The notes under the pieces were generated by a model that was given only the letters and a program-made list of their open reading frames with translations, had not been told where the DNA came from and did no database searches. From assembly GCA_035578175.1 (NCBI GenBank), contig JAQMRL010000014.1:13654274-13718273 (forward strand): DNA of 64,000 nt, written 5' to 3'. Shown piece by piece: positions 32,577 through 44,120 of the stretch (its first letter is position 1; every line of letters starts with the position of its first letter). The DNA comes from Catonia carolina (Eukaryota > Arthropoda > Insecta > Hemiptera > Achilidae). Both the position numbers and the translations under genes were made by a program.

Positions 32577-33426
32577 ACTAGCTAAAGTACCTGTTCTTTG
32601 AACGGTTTCCTTAGTGCTGTGGACGGTCGGTTGAGATACAGAGTTCAATCCCTGTCAGGTCTGATATTCTTTAACTTTTACTGTTATCTACCTCCTTCGA
32701 ACGTCAGCATTATTATTTATGAAAGATAAATAGTTGAACGTAGAATAAAAGTGAGATCTTGGTGTTTTAAAACTAATATATGCAGCCCTTTATTATTTTC
32801 GTAATAAATGAAAGGTAAATCACAGTAGGAAGACCACGATAGTGACCATTATTAAGACGACTGATTCATTTTTGACAATGTGACTGAGAAAAGGTGCATA
32901 GGGTACTGGAGGAATGGGTAGGTAGGTACTGACTGAATGACTGAATGAAGGCCTGTGTTTATTGTACTGTTTATTTGTATGTTAATATTCTTCTAAAAAT
33001 ATTGGTTTATTTTTATTAAATTGGTAATATCTCCGTTATTATGCATGAAAATGAAAACCTTTACATAATCAAACCTATTTGTCTTTAAACGTTTCGTAAT
33101 TTTAATTATATAAAATTTTTTGATAACATTCACTTTTAACGGATATATTTGTAGTTTTTTGTTTACCCCTTCCTCTGAACTCCACCATTCCTTTGTGATA
33201 TTAAAAAGTGCAAACCCTATTTTCATTTCGATTATGTCTAGAACATAAATACCAAACTTCATTGAATTTGGTTTAGCGGTTCTTGCGTGATGCTGTAGCT
33301 TACAAACAGACAAAAATTCAGCTAAACTTATTTTCGGTGTTTACTTGGTACATCTGGCGTAGAAAAAAAATTTGGGGCATTTTGAAAAATTGTACAGACA
33401 AAATCACAATTTTATTTATATAGATA
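32577..33426. mobile_element. repeat U, copy 1
   Basis: Starts ACTAGCTAAAGTACC and ends TTTATATAGATA. It matches 55644-56517 over its whole length (GTTCTTTGAACGGTTTCC, TTTAGCGGTTCTTGCGTG and others). It is about 850 bp with no protein. Ends of this ACTAGCT...TATAGATA style are common in insect repeats; the class is unknown to me. Confidence 0.75.
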
Positions 33427-33807
33427 ATTTACATTGGTAACAGAAAATTGTGGAACGATGCGCACCAGGGTTTTTTCTGTATATCCTATTTTCATTTTTT
33501 TCAAATTAACTAGCTTTACCTTTAGGTAGAGTTGGCAGACTGGCTAGAGTAAATGCATTATTGGGTTGATATAATTAATGACTAATATATGACTAGAAAA
33601 GTGACTTTGAAAGTCATTCTCAGTCAATTTGTCAAAGTCGAATAACCCACATGAGTTTTCTTAATACAATAGATTTACTATTACATGGCATTAATACAAA
33701 TTAAAACAACCTATTACTAACAATAAATTGAATTCGGTAAATCAAAAGAAATTTCTCCCTGATTTTTGTGTATCTTATCTAGTGGGCCTACTTTATAATT
33801 TTACAAA
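33427..33807. other. unassigned stretch
   Basis: Nothing recognised. Confidence 0.4.
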
Positions 33808-34705
33808 TGTCTGGTGTAAAACACTCACACGACTTTCGTTTGCCAATGCAAATAATGACCAATATAACCTAGCATTAGTAATAAAACATTAGAAACAAAC
33901 AAAAAACTAACCTCAAAAAACATAATCTTATTTTAGTCATGAGTGAAAGACTCAAAGTGAAAATCAACCTCAGTTTGGCTTAAAAATACGGAATTCACTC
34001 TTTAACGCTAAACTAGGCTCTCTCGAGAAAAATGCTCCGAATAAAAGTTGTAGATCTTTTAATTTCCTATAAATTTGATTATATACACTTTTGTCGTAAA
34101 ATGCATACTTAAGCCGAAATCTTAAAAATCAATTTATTTACAGATTTTCATGAAAACAAAATAGAAAAACTAATTACCGCTAAACTAAGCATTATACCAA
34201 GAAATGTTTAAAATAAAAGTTGCAGATTTTTACATTTTCAACAACTGTTATTAATTCATTTTTGTGCTAAAATGCTTTAAGACCGCAATAAAAAAAAACA
34301 TTTTTTTCCTATGAGAGCATAGCCTCTCCAAGAATTTCAGCACACATGGCGCCTACTTTATCTTGTAGAACATAAAAAATATAGTAAATGAGGCGATTTT
34401 TAAAAAGAATCGTAGGCAATGTTTTTAAGAAAATCGCAAAAAAGTAAAATTGACACGAATAAAGTACTAATTCCGTGTGACCGATTTTGATGAAAATGTT
34501 CATGTTGGGTCTTCTTGTGGTATCTAGCTTAAGTTTAAAGTTTCAACTTGAACTTTAACACAGACACACACCCACACCAATTGCTATAAACATGTTTTTT
34601 GGGTTCAGGGGGTCTGAAAACGTTTATAGCCGATGAAAACTCGATTTTGAAAAATCGACATGAAAACAATACTTTTCTTCCTATAATATTCACAAAGGCA
34701 AGAGT
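33808..34705 (+). mobile_element. repeat R copy (R19)
   Basis: Starts GTCTGGTGTAAAACACTC and ends with a damaged hairpin (CCTATAATATTCACAAAGG). The CA tract is reduced to CACAGACACACACCCACAC (about 34558). Confidence 0.85.
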
Positions 34706-35184
34706 AAGTAAAAATCGATACAGTAGATTAAATGGGGTAAACACGTAAAGAATTATAAATATTTAAAGAACATTGTGTGATACAGCAGAGAGTGTACCTC
34801 GATAAATATTCAACAAACCCAAACACAGATGGAACAAGAGTTGTGATTGGCCCAAGGGTCTATTAGGTTGTAATTAATGAGCCGCGATTCGAACCCGTTA
34901 ATTAATAGTGTTAGTGTAATACCCCCTGAAGCCAATGAACACTTTCATCTTTATTTATGTACGATTCATGCAAATTTAAACAACCACTACGAAATGCATG
35001 TCACAAAAATTTATCGTATTTTTCTTAATGAAATGAAATAATAGACCATCGAGTGACTTTAACGCCGCTAGTACATGTATATTTATTTCGTTTCAGATTA
35101 GATATAGGGTGCTCAAAAAATCTATCTGTATATGAACAAAGTGGTTTGATAATGCGTTTTATGAGTTCAGAAAACAACCGACCG
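34706..35184. other. unassigned stretch
   Basis: GCGATTCGAACCCGTTAATT near 34890 resembles a B box in the minus sense, but no A box or stem supports a tRNA. Confidence 0.4.
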
Positions 35185-35665
35185 AATTGTTGTTGTTTAG
35201 GTCATCGACCGAAAGACTGGTTTCAACTTCTAAAGTCTTTAAACTTACCCGTAAACTTGCCACAGTCTAAACTTGCCCCTAACAGACAGGTTGGGTGTCA
35301 AATTATTTACACTCAATCTGTTCGTTGTAGGGCTAAAATAAATGGTTTTGTTTCTTATCACATAGTCAGCCAATTAAATGACAACCATTTAAGAACAGAA
35401 GAGGTAGAGGTGTATAAGGCACTAATCAGAGTTATCTCCTCTGAAAGTAATGAATTTCATTATACAGCCAGACCCTATGGTGAATGAAGTGAAAGTGTCG
35501 TTTACAGAGTGGAAAATATATGCTTTTCAGAGGGTCCGACATGCTGCTAAGCGTACTTTTCTACTCAATGAGGAAGGCATTGGTAAACCACCTAACTCCT
35601 CGTTTTACGTTGTAAAACCTCTACAGGTTCATATCAGCCTTTCGGCTGATGACCTAAACAACAAC
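35185..35665 (+). mobile_element. SINE S tail (minus) and nearly full SINE S (plus)
   Basis: 35185-35240 is the 3' end of an S copy on the minus strand. It is followed by a plus-sense S from about 35277 (CCCCTAACAGACAGG) to 35665 (GACCTAAACAACAACAA). With the minus copy at 35670-36003, three S pieces lie in alternating orientation. Confidence 0.85.
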
Positions 35666-35669
35666 AAAG

Positions 35670-36003
35670 TCGTTAATAAGTAAAACGAGAAGTGGTTCAC
35701 AATTGCTATCCTCACTGAGTAAAACGTATGCTTATCAGCATGCCACGTCCTCTAGAAAGCATCTACTTTTCACGCTGCAAATGACACCTTTATTTCATTC
35801 AACACAGAGTCTGGATGTATAATGAAATTCATAACTCTCAGAGGAGAAACTGTGACCAATGTCTTTTACACCTATACCTCTTCTGTTCTTAAATGCTTTA
35901 ATTATATAATTAATTGACCGTGTAATTAGAAACACACTTTTTTGTAGCCTTGCAACTAGCAGATCAACTGCAAATAATTTAACTCTCCACCTGCCTGTTG
36001 AAA
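35670..36003 (-). mobile_element. SINE S copy lacking 3' end (S5)
   Basis: Begins inside S (TAAAACGAGAAGTGG) and runs to CTCCACCTGCCTGTTG. It faces the plus copy just before it, forming a large imperfect inverted repeat. Confidence 0.8.
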
Positions 36004-36632
36004 TATAACAAATATATCTCATTAAACTAATTGTCATTTTATTTTAAAAAACAACAGTATTCTTTATATTTACAATCATATTAATTCATTTTCTGTCCCA
36101 ATTATTAAAATATTTTCTATTTAATTACGCGTACAAGATTACGTACCGTCCCTTTATGATCTCCACCCTACACTTTAGGTATGTCAAATTTGAAGCGTAG
36201 AAATATAAATATATAAATATCAAACAAACAATTATTACTTTATTTCAATGTTCATAATTCATATTACTACTTGTAACCCTTGTATTTATATTAAATATAT
36301 AATTTGAACAATTATGCATCAATGTGATGACCTCCTCCTTGCTTTTAAATCTCCAGGTCACACACAATATTCCTACCTCTTTCTTTTAAAAAACTTACTA
36401 GCCCTTAGCAACCCGATTTTGTTTATAACTTTCTTAAAATTAAATGATTTTTTATTGTTTTATTTCCACCAGCTGGGTCTATTTACATTTACTTCAGACC
36501 AAAACATAAACAAAGCCAGCTGTCAATGATTTTGAGTCGTCACACTGTTATCGATAATTACTTAGTATATCATGTAATATTCTGTAAACATTTTCCAAAA
36601 GAATTTCTTGTGAATTTACAACAGGTAAATTT
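36004..36632. other. unassigned stretch
   Basis: AT-rich. A 71-codon plus frame at 36314-36529 has no recognisable features. Confidence 0.4.
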
Positions 36633-36950
36633 CACACTGAGTGGTAAAGCATGCTTATCAGCATGTCGGACTCTCTCTAGAAAGCATCTACTTTTCACCC
36701 TGCAAATGACACCTTTATTTCATTCACCACAGGGTCTGGCTGTGTAATGAAATTCATTACTCTCAGAGGAGATAACTTTGACTAGTGTCTTTTACACCTC
36801 TATCTTTTCTGTTGTTAAAGTCTTCAGACATATAATTGGCTGACCATAAGAAACTGACTGGTAAGAAACAGAACTATTTTCTGTAGCCCTGGAACTAGCA
36901 GATTGAGGACAAATAATTTAACACTCCATCTCCCTGTTATGGGCAAACTG
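36633..36950 (-). mobile_element. SINE S copy lacking 3' end (S6)
   Basis: From CACTGAGTGGTAAAGCATGC to CTCCCTGTTATGGGC. The 5' end matches the complete copies. Confidence 0.8.
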
Positions 36951-36982
36951 ACAAAATTAACCAGTTAAAAGAAATAGCTGAG

Positions 36983-37365
36983 AAATTTGGTGTAAAACAC
37001 TCAAAAAAAAATTTCTTACAATTGAAATACTGGAAAATGTAACCTTGTTTAATCATGAATAAACAATTTAAAATGAAAAAAAAACATAATTTTAATCGTG
37101 AGTGAATGATGCAAAATGAAAATCAACATCTGTTTCACGTAAACATAAGGAAATCACTAATTGACGCTAAACTAGGCTTTGTAGAAGAAAATGCTTGTAA
37201 TAAAACTTGTACGTTTATTAATTTCCTACAACTTTAATTATAATGTAGGCCTACTTTTGTCGTAAAATGCATTACTAAGGCAACAGAAGCTTTTCTAGAA
37301 ATACGGGAAATCGCTTTTTTACGCAAACTTAAGTGTTATACGGAAAAATTAGCTTAAAATAAAGG
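36983..37365 (+). mobile_element. repeat R 5' fragment (R-frag)
   Basis: Diverged R start (AATTTGGTGTAAAACACTC) to about the middle. TAGGCCTA at 37246-37253 stands where others read ATATACACTTTTGTCG. Confidence 0.75.
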
Positions 37366-37372
37366 TCCTTGC

Positions 37373-37492
37373 ATGCTGATAAGAATTTTCAACTCGGTGA
37401 GGAAGTCAATCGTAAACCATATAACTCCTTGTTGTACTTAGTAAAACCTCTAGAGGTTCAAACCATCCTTTCACCTGATGATTTAAACCACA
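37373..37492 (+). mobile_element. SINE S 3' fragment (S7)
   Basis: GCATGCTGATAAGAATTTTC through CCTCTAGAGGTTCAAACC to a damaged GATGATTTAAACC tail. Confidence 0.75.
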
Positions 37493-37920
37493 GATTATTT
37501 ATCTGAACGTGTTACAATTGTTGAAAAGATTTTGTAACACCCAGTGATTGGTAAAGGAATATATTTCTTTTAAAGAGAGGCCATATTTGAAGAAACGCGA
37601 GGTTCACTTGTAAGAAGGCGTGCCTTGAACGTTTTTATACGTTGTGCCTCATGTTGTCACTGGAGGGAACTATTGAAAATAAAAAATAAAATTCTCTTTT
37701 ATTTTTTTTAACCCTTTTTCTCCTCTTGTCTACCGACAAATTCCAAACATTTTCTAATATATCAATTCTATAAACCAATAATTATCCTGGATTAAAATTG
37801 TATCTGTTTTTATCCTTCCTAATTAAAATTTGATGTTTTATTTTAAACAGAGCTTTGATATGTAGTCTAAATGAACATAAAACTTCTTCGCACGAGCCTT
37901 TTTTTCTCTTGGTTATACAG
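37493..37920. other. unassigned stretch
   Basis: No recognised feature. Confidence 0.4.
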
Positions 37921-38297
37921 CGTGATTCACGAAGATAGTTCGGGAGGCGAATATGCATCCACAAATTAAAAAAATAGCTCACGTAATAATAGGTCCGAAA
38001 TCCCTTCGTTAACGAGTTACAGCTGGCGAAATTTTTCGTCCAGGTTTCAGTTCCCCGCAGAATGACCCCATGACACAATGAGATGAGATGATCTGTATGA
38101 CGTGTAAATGAGGTGTATTTTTGTACAGATTCAGGCCGACCATTCCTGAGAGTACCCCAACCTTCAAAGTACAGCGGTAACCACTGTATTACGTACAAAT
38201 CCGTATAAAAGTAACAACTTTTACTAGGATTTGAACCAGGAACCTCCGTCTCCGAAAATCAGTGACAACTATAGGCCTACCCCTAGACCAAACCGAT
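37921..38297 (-). mobile_element. SINE T, minus copy
   Basis: On the minus strand the head GGTTTGGTCTAGGGG (A box) and CCTGGTTCAAATCCTAGT (B box) matches 48999-49314. The body (GTGGTTACCGCTGTACTTTG) is also shared, but the 3' part differs after GGGGTCAT. TAGGCCTA at 38274-38281 lies between the A and B boxes, where the other copy has AAAG. Confidence 0.8.
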
Positions 38298-38324
38298 GGT
38301 ATAAAAAATTTAAAAAAGCAATTT

Positions 38325-39136
38325 TTTTACTTTCTGTGTGTGTTTCTGTGTGTGTGCGTGCGCGCGCGCGCGTGTGTGTGAACTTAATATCTCAAGAATG
38401 GAACATCGTACAAACTTCAAACTTGAAACTTAAGTTAGGTATCACTAGAAAACCCGACACGAACATTTTCATCAAAATCCGTCAATCGGAAGTAGTAGTT
38501 TATTCGTGTTATTTTTCACTTTTTGCGATTTTCTCAAAAACGGATAATACGAAATTTTAAAAAGTTGCCTCATTTACTAAATTTTTTATGCTCTACAAGA
38601 TATTGTTGGCACCATGTCTGCTGAAATTCTTGGGGGGCGGTTTTCTCGTAAAAAAACTGATTTTTAAGATTGCTTTAATATGCATTTTAGCGCAAAAGTG
38701 TAACAATAAAAGTTGTAGAAAATTTGGAAATTTACAACTTTTATTTATAACAATACTTGTATAACCCTCAGTTTAGCGGAATTTACCGATTTTATGTTTT
38801 TTGTCACGAAAATGTGTAAAAAATTGATTTTTTAATATTTCAGCCTTAATATGCATTTTACAACAAAAGTGTGTAATCAAATTTATAGGAAATTAAACGA
38901 TCTACAACTTTTATTTATAGCATTTTCTCTACAGAGCCTAGTTCAGCGTGAAAGAGCGATTTTCCGTATTTTTAAACCAAACTGAGGTTATTTTTGTTTT
39001 GCGTCTTTCATTCATTATTAAAATTAGGTTATTGAGGTTAATTTTTTGTTTATTTCTAATGTTTTATTACTAATGTTAGGTATATTGTTTAATATTTTTG
39101 CATTGGCAAAATGTCGTGTGCGTTTCACACCAGATT
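38325..39136 (-). mobile_element. repeat R copy lacking the hairpin part (R20)
   Basis: TTTACTTTCT runs directly into the GT/CG microsatellite (38335-38378). The usual 120 bases between the end and the microsatellite are deleted. The 5' end GCGTTTCACACCAGAT is intact at about 39136. Confidence 0.85.
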
Positions 39137-39739
39137 TTTTAAATTTTATATTAGATTTAATGGTACATTACATTCGCCGTTTTCCGTTATGTACTATACT
39201 AAAAGTGTCAATACAACGTTTAAAGTTAAATCTCATCCAAGTTGTTCTACAGAAGAATTTATTTCAACGTTTAAATGCTTAATTATTTATGAAGCAATTG
39301 GAAGATTATTTTAAAACAATTAAATAATTTACAGGTTGCCTTATAAAGCAGACGTTGAAAGTAAAAGCGGTTCAATTGACACAAATTAAGTTATTTTTTA
39401 ACAGCCGTCTGAATGGACCGGACCAAGACAAACAATTAGTTGAAAATAATTGTCCGTATCATTACTTTAGCCCAATCAGTATGAATTACAATTGAAAATA
39501 AACCACTTTCATCTTATTTCATTTTATTCTCACGGATTTTATTCATAGCGTCAATAAATTTCATGAGAAATAAACCAAAATCAGTTTTTATAAACCTCTT
39601 TTTTTAAACAAAAAATGCATTTATATTTATGAGAGTGCATTATTTATAAAAACTAATGGAAATTTTTATCGTCAAATAAATAAAGATATCAAATTTTACT
39701 CAATCAGGCATAAAAATTGTTTTAAAATTAATTATTGTT
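39137..39739. other. unassigned stretch
   Basis: AT-rich; no element recognised. Confidence 0.4.
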
Positions 39740-40604
39740 AAATATACTATCGACCGGATATGAAAAACACAAAAATAACCTACAACGTTCTGTCAAAATT
39801 TATAACAACCTACCAAATCACTTTAAAAAAACTAACGATTTTATAATGTCAGTTCTTTAATATCCGTTGAAATGTTTGAAAAACTGAGTTCAACTCTCTT
39901 ATTTAGTTATGTATTGTGATATTAAAATGGTTAATATTGGTGGTTGTGGTGGTAGGGGGTGTATTATAGGTATTGTTTCTTGCCTATATTAATATATAGG
40001 AAGGAAAGTATTGTTTTCATGTCGATTTTTCGAAATCAAGTTTTTACCGGATATATTACAAAGTGGCTCATGTCCATTCCCACGTATTTACGGAAATCGG
40101 AAGAAAGGTTAATGGAATAACCTTTGCATTTGTGTATAAAGAAACAGTTAAATTTAACGGAGGTAGTTAAGGATACATTTTGTTTTCGTTTTTTTCTCTA
40201 AAATAATGTAAAATAAATTTTTAGAGGTTTTTTTGACATATTTTATTAATACTAATTCAGAACTTAGCTGATGTGTGTGTTATCATTTATTAACATTTTA
40301 GTTTTGTTATCGTAAGTTTGAATTTTTATTTACATTTGGTATTCTGTTTTTTTTTTATTTTTTCATTTTGTACTAACGTGTTTTTTAGTGTTATATGATC
40401 ATTTTCTCTATTGTGTGACTTTGTTTATGTATTAAGTGATGTATTGGTATTAACTGCTTTTTCTTTTTTATCAGTGCTATTATTGTTGTTATATAGTTTT
40501 ATTTTTTGCTATGCATTTTTTGAAATTAGAGTAATCCTCCCCCAAGCACGGGCTTTGCTCTTTTGGAGGAGTAATAAAGGAAATGAATAAATAAATAAGG
40601 AACC
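39740..40604 (+). pseudogene. jockey/CR1-like LINE 3' end with AATA tail
   Basis: Near 39780 the plus strand reads SVKIYNNLPNHFKK, like the C-terminal IYNKLPxxIK motif of jockey/CR1-type ORF2. The far end CAAGCACGGGCTTTGCTCTT, then AATGAATAAATAAATAAGG, looks like a LINE 3' UTR with an AATA-type tail. An R/X piece (39979-40140) interrupts it. Whether both halves are one element is inferred. Confidence 0.45.
39979..40140 (-). mobile_element. repeat R terminus fused to repeat X
   Basis: R hairpin end (TTCTTGCCTATATTAATATA to TTTTTACCGGATA, 39979-40060) joined to X: CCCACGTATTTACGGAAATC and GGTTAATGGAATAACC. X recurs in the opposite sense at 44045-44120 and 61037-61112. Confidence 0.65.
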
Positions 40605-40606
40605 TA

Positions 40607-41848
40607 TAGACAAAAAAATATTATATAAACTGTACATAATTATATTATATTACCTTGAAAATGTTATAGCAGGTGTTCGATCGATTTGCAATGACGATAA
40701 CCTACAAAAAGTTGCTGAAGCATTTGTATCCAGTCTTGGTAAATCAACTCGTAAGGCATCTTCTGAGCTAAGGTTATTACGAACTAGCGTGATAAGGATG
40801 ATGAAGGATAATGAAGGTCTTCATGAAGCACTTGGGCGTTTCATGAGAACCTTAGTGACAATATGAGGACGATATAACAATAGTTACAGGACGATAGTGA
40901 CAGGCGGTTCGAATTCTGTGAGACAGTCACTATCAGAGCAGAAGCCGATCCAAACTTTTTGCAATCAATTTTATGGTCTGCTGGGGCATGTTTCAAACTC
41001 AATGGACGTGTTAATCAGTATAACTGCGTGTACTGGTCGAATACAAATCTTTATATTGTTATTCAAAAAGAGTTTAATATGTTTGGTGTTATGGTATCGG
41101 TAGGTATTTCGAGTACTGCAGAAATAGGTCCTTATTTTTTCGAGCAAAATGTTAACTCGGAAAATTACTTACAAATGCTGCAGGGAGTAGTATTTCCGGA
41201 ACTTGAAAACAATCCTGTTTACCATACCTATCTAATCGCTCATCTGGCGACAAGATGGGGTCCCAGTACATTTCGGTATCAAAGTTCGTGAGTTTTTAAA
41301 TTCCAAAGTTGATTTTTTTTTGCGGCCTGGAGACTCCAGGAGGAGTATAGGACATATCAGATATAACACCTGAAATACATATAAGAATCACACAATTTAT
41401 CACTACTATCAAGAAAGAAATTCTTGTACGCTATAAAAAGTTTCACCGATCAAGTAATTTTTCAGATTTTTTTTTAAAGGAATTCAAATCCTCACAACAT
41501 TTTAAAAATTGGGGTAATTTATTCATGAATTTTCTCCCTGATGAATGGATTGGTCGTCGTGGTACAATCAAAAGACCTGCGCGCTCGCCAGACCTAATGC
41601 CACGTGATTTTCTACTGTTGGGTATTGTAAAGAAACTAGTGTATTTTTCCAAGCCAAAAAACCTGCATGAACTAAAAAGTTCAATTGAAATTGTATCGAC
41701 TATGTAAATGACGATAAAATGTTAGTGTTGAAAATTTATGAATCAGTTTTAAGTCGCTGTATGAAGTGTATAGAGAATCATGGTGGACATTTTGAACACC
41801 TGCTATAACATTTTCAAGGTAATATATATGTAGGCCTACAGTTCTATA
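40607..41848 (+). mobile_element. element D copy 1: DUF4817/DDE_3-type Tc1-mariner relative
   Basis: The left end (TAGACAAAAAA...ACTGTACAT...) is inverted at the right end: CCTTGAAAATGTTATAGCAG near 40653 pairs with CTGCTATAACATTTTCAAGG near 41799. The right terminus is itself split by LTR A3; its last bases resume at 43019. The N-terminal third of the transposase is missing, so the inverted end directly abuts the codons for CNDDNLQK. Confidence 0.7.
40686..41790 (+). pseudogene. element D transposase remnant
   Basis: Pieces in order: DDNLQKVAEAFVSSLGKSTR (HTH region), ACFKLNGRVNQYNCVYWSNT (first acidic part), FGVMVSVGISSTAEIGPYFF, then WIGRRGTIKRPARSPDLMPR (near the last acidic residue) and a C-terminal SCIENHGGHFEHLL ending at a stop before 41806. 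This is the DDE_3 core often annotated with DUF4817 in insects. Several frame changes and an internal gap make it inactive. Confidence 0.75.
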
Positions 41849-41852
41849 ATAC

Positions 41853-43014
41853 TGTGACACTTATCGCTAAGGTCCGTTTCGGGATCTAGGTAATTAAATA
41901 ATAAATACACTAAAGTTTACAATTACAAATATTTATTACACTATAAGATTTACAAAATAAATAATAAACTAATTCTGATGAAGTGATACACTAAACTTAA
42001 TAATTTACTTAAAATAAATAATAAACAATAAATAACTTAATAATTTACTTAGAACTACTTACAATCAATTTTATAGAATACACAAACATACAAAACACAG
42101 AAACTGAATTCACAAAAACTGCACATTAACTTTACACAATACACACACACACAAAGACGGTATAACAATACCTCGGAACCGTTAACATGAAATAACGCCC
42201 CGAAAATCGCTCGTCAAAGATCAAACGAATACTAACTCTGACCGCACTCGGGGGTCTCTTTTATAGTGAATCAAAAGAACCTTCTCGAAAAACACCGAAC
42301 TTTGATACAAAAAATAGAGTACAAAAAACCCTTTATAAATGAGTGCTAGGAAAATCCATTGTAAATAAGTCAACAATAGATCTATTGTAAGTGGAAAGAG
42401 TTACAGGTCTCTTTCACAAATAGTTGTACACAATACCCAACCTTTTATCATATACAATAGCGCAGTCCTATTAAATAATTTTTATGAATAGATATCCCTT
42501 TAATAGCCACCTCATTGTTACTTTTTCTTTCTATTATCCTCTCTTTCTGACCTTAACAGACAGGTGGAGTGTCAATTTATTTACACTCAATCTGTCTGTT
42601 GCAGGGCTAAAATAAATAGTTCTGTTTCTTATCACATGGTCAGCCAATTAAATGACTGAAGCATTTAAGAACAGAAGAGGTAGAGGTGCAAAAAACACTA
42701 ATCAGAGTTGTCTCCTCTGAAAGTAATGAATTTCATTATACAGCCAGACCCTCTGGTGAATGAAGTGAAGGTGTCATTTGCAGAGTGGAAAATCTGTGCT
42801 TTTCAGAGGGCCTGGCATGCTGATAAGCGTAATTTTTCACTCAGTGAGGAAGGCAATGGTAAACCACCTCACTCCTTGTTTTACTTAGTAAAACCTCTAG
42901 AGGTTCAAACCAGCCTTTCGGCTGATGACCTAAACACCATCCTCTCTTTACTATTTTTATGAATGAATCCTACTAGAAATTTCGAGAACCACACCTTCCT
43001 TCGATATTGTCACG
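41853..43014 (-). mobile_element. solo LTR, family A (A3), carrying SINE S
   Basis: TGTGACACTTATCGCTAAGG to TTCGATATTGTCACG, with ATAC on each side (41849-41852 and 43015-43018). It is about 760 bp without SINE S8 and its target repeat. The last base has changed from A to G. It lies inside the right end of element D1. Confidence 0.85.
42547..42938 (+). mobile_element. SINE S, complete copy (S8)
   Basis: The 11-bp repeat ATCCTCTCTTT flanks it (42536-42546 and 42939-42949). It starts CTGACCTTAACAGACAGG and ends GCTGATGACCTAAACACC. It is a plus-sense copy with an 84-codon open frame at 42708-42962, shared with other S copies. Confidence 0.9.
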
Positions 43015-43026
43015 ATACTTTAGTTT

Positions 43027-43160
43027 TTTACTTTCTCTTGCCTATATGAATATATAGGAAGGAAAGTATTGTTTTCATGTCGATTTTTCGAAATCGAGTT
43101 TTCACCGGATCTATACGTTTTCAGACCCCCTGAACCCAAAAAACATGTTTTTAGCGATTG

Positions 43161-43202
<42 letters not shown>

Positions 43203-44036
43203 GTGTGTGTGTGTGTGTGCGTGTGTGTGTGTGTGCGTGTGCGTGTGTGTGTGAACAGAATATCTCAAGAACGGAACATCGTACGAACTTGAAACTTGAA
43301 ACTTAAGTTACATATCACTACCGGACCCGACACGAACATTTTCATCAAAATCGGTCAACCGGAAGTAGTAGTTTATTCGTATAATTTTTCACTTTTTTGC
43401 GATTTTCTCAAAAACTAGTCCTACGATTTTTTTTTAAAATCGCCTGGTTTACTACATTTTTTATGCTCTACAATATAGGGTAGGCGCCATGTTTGCTGAA
43501 ATTCTGCTTGAGGCTGTTTTTACGTAGAAACATTTTCTTTTTAAGATTGCGGCTTTAATATGCATTTTAGCGCAAAATGTTATATAATAAAAGTTGTAGA
43601 GAATGTAAAATTCTACAACTTTTATTTCAAACAATTTTTTGTATAACGCTTAGTTTAGCGGTAATTAGCGATTTTCTGTTTTTTTTCTCACGAAAACGTG
43701 AGAAAAATCGATTTTTTTAACATTTCGGTCTTAGTATGCATTTTACGACAAAAGTGTATATTATTAAATTTATTGAAAATTAAAAGATCTACAACTTTTG
43801 TTTAAAGCATTTTTCTCTACAGAGCCTAGTTTAGCGTGAAAGCGTGATTTTCCGTATTTTTAAGCCAAACTGAGTTCGATTGTCATTTTGCGTCATTCAC
43901 TCATGATTAAAATAAGGTTATGTTTTTGAGGTTAGTTTTTGTTTATTTCTAATATTTTATTAATAATGTTAGGTTTATTATTAATTATTTTCATTGGCAA
44001 GAGAAAGTTGTGTGAGTGTTTAACACCAGATATTTT
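43027..44036 (-). mobile_element. repeat R copy, near full length (R22)
   Basis: The best-kept R copy: ACTTTCTCTTGCCTATATGA at the left, a (GT)n tract at 43164-43252, the stem AATAAAAGTTGTAG/CTACAACTTTTATT (43588-43629), and GTGTTTAACACCAGAT at the right. It reads from one hairpin to the other without interruption. Confidence 0.92.
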
Positions 44037-44044
44037 TGTGTAGT

Positions 44045-44120
44045 ATATAGGTTTCTTATTCCATTAACCTTTCTACCGATTTCCGTAAATATTGGGGACC
44101 GATATATGGGTCACTCTGTA
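44045..44120 (+). repeat. repeat X fragment
   Basis: TTTCTTATTCCATTAACC and CCGTAAATATTGGGGACC match 61037-61112 and, inverted, 40061-40135. Class unknown. Confidence 0.6.
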
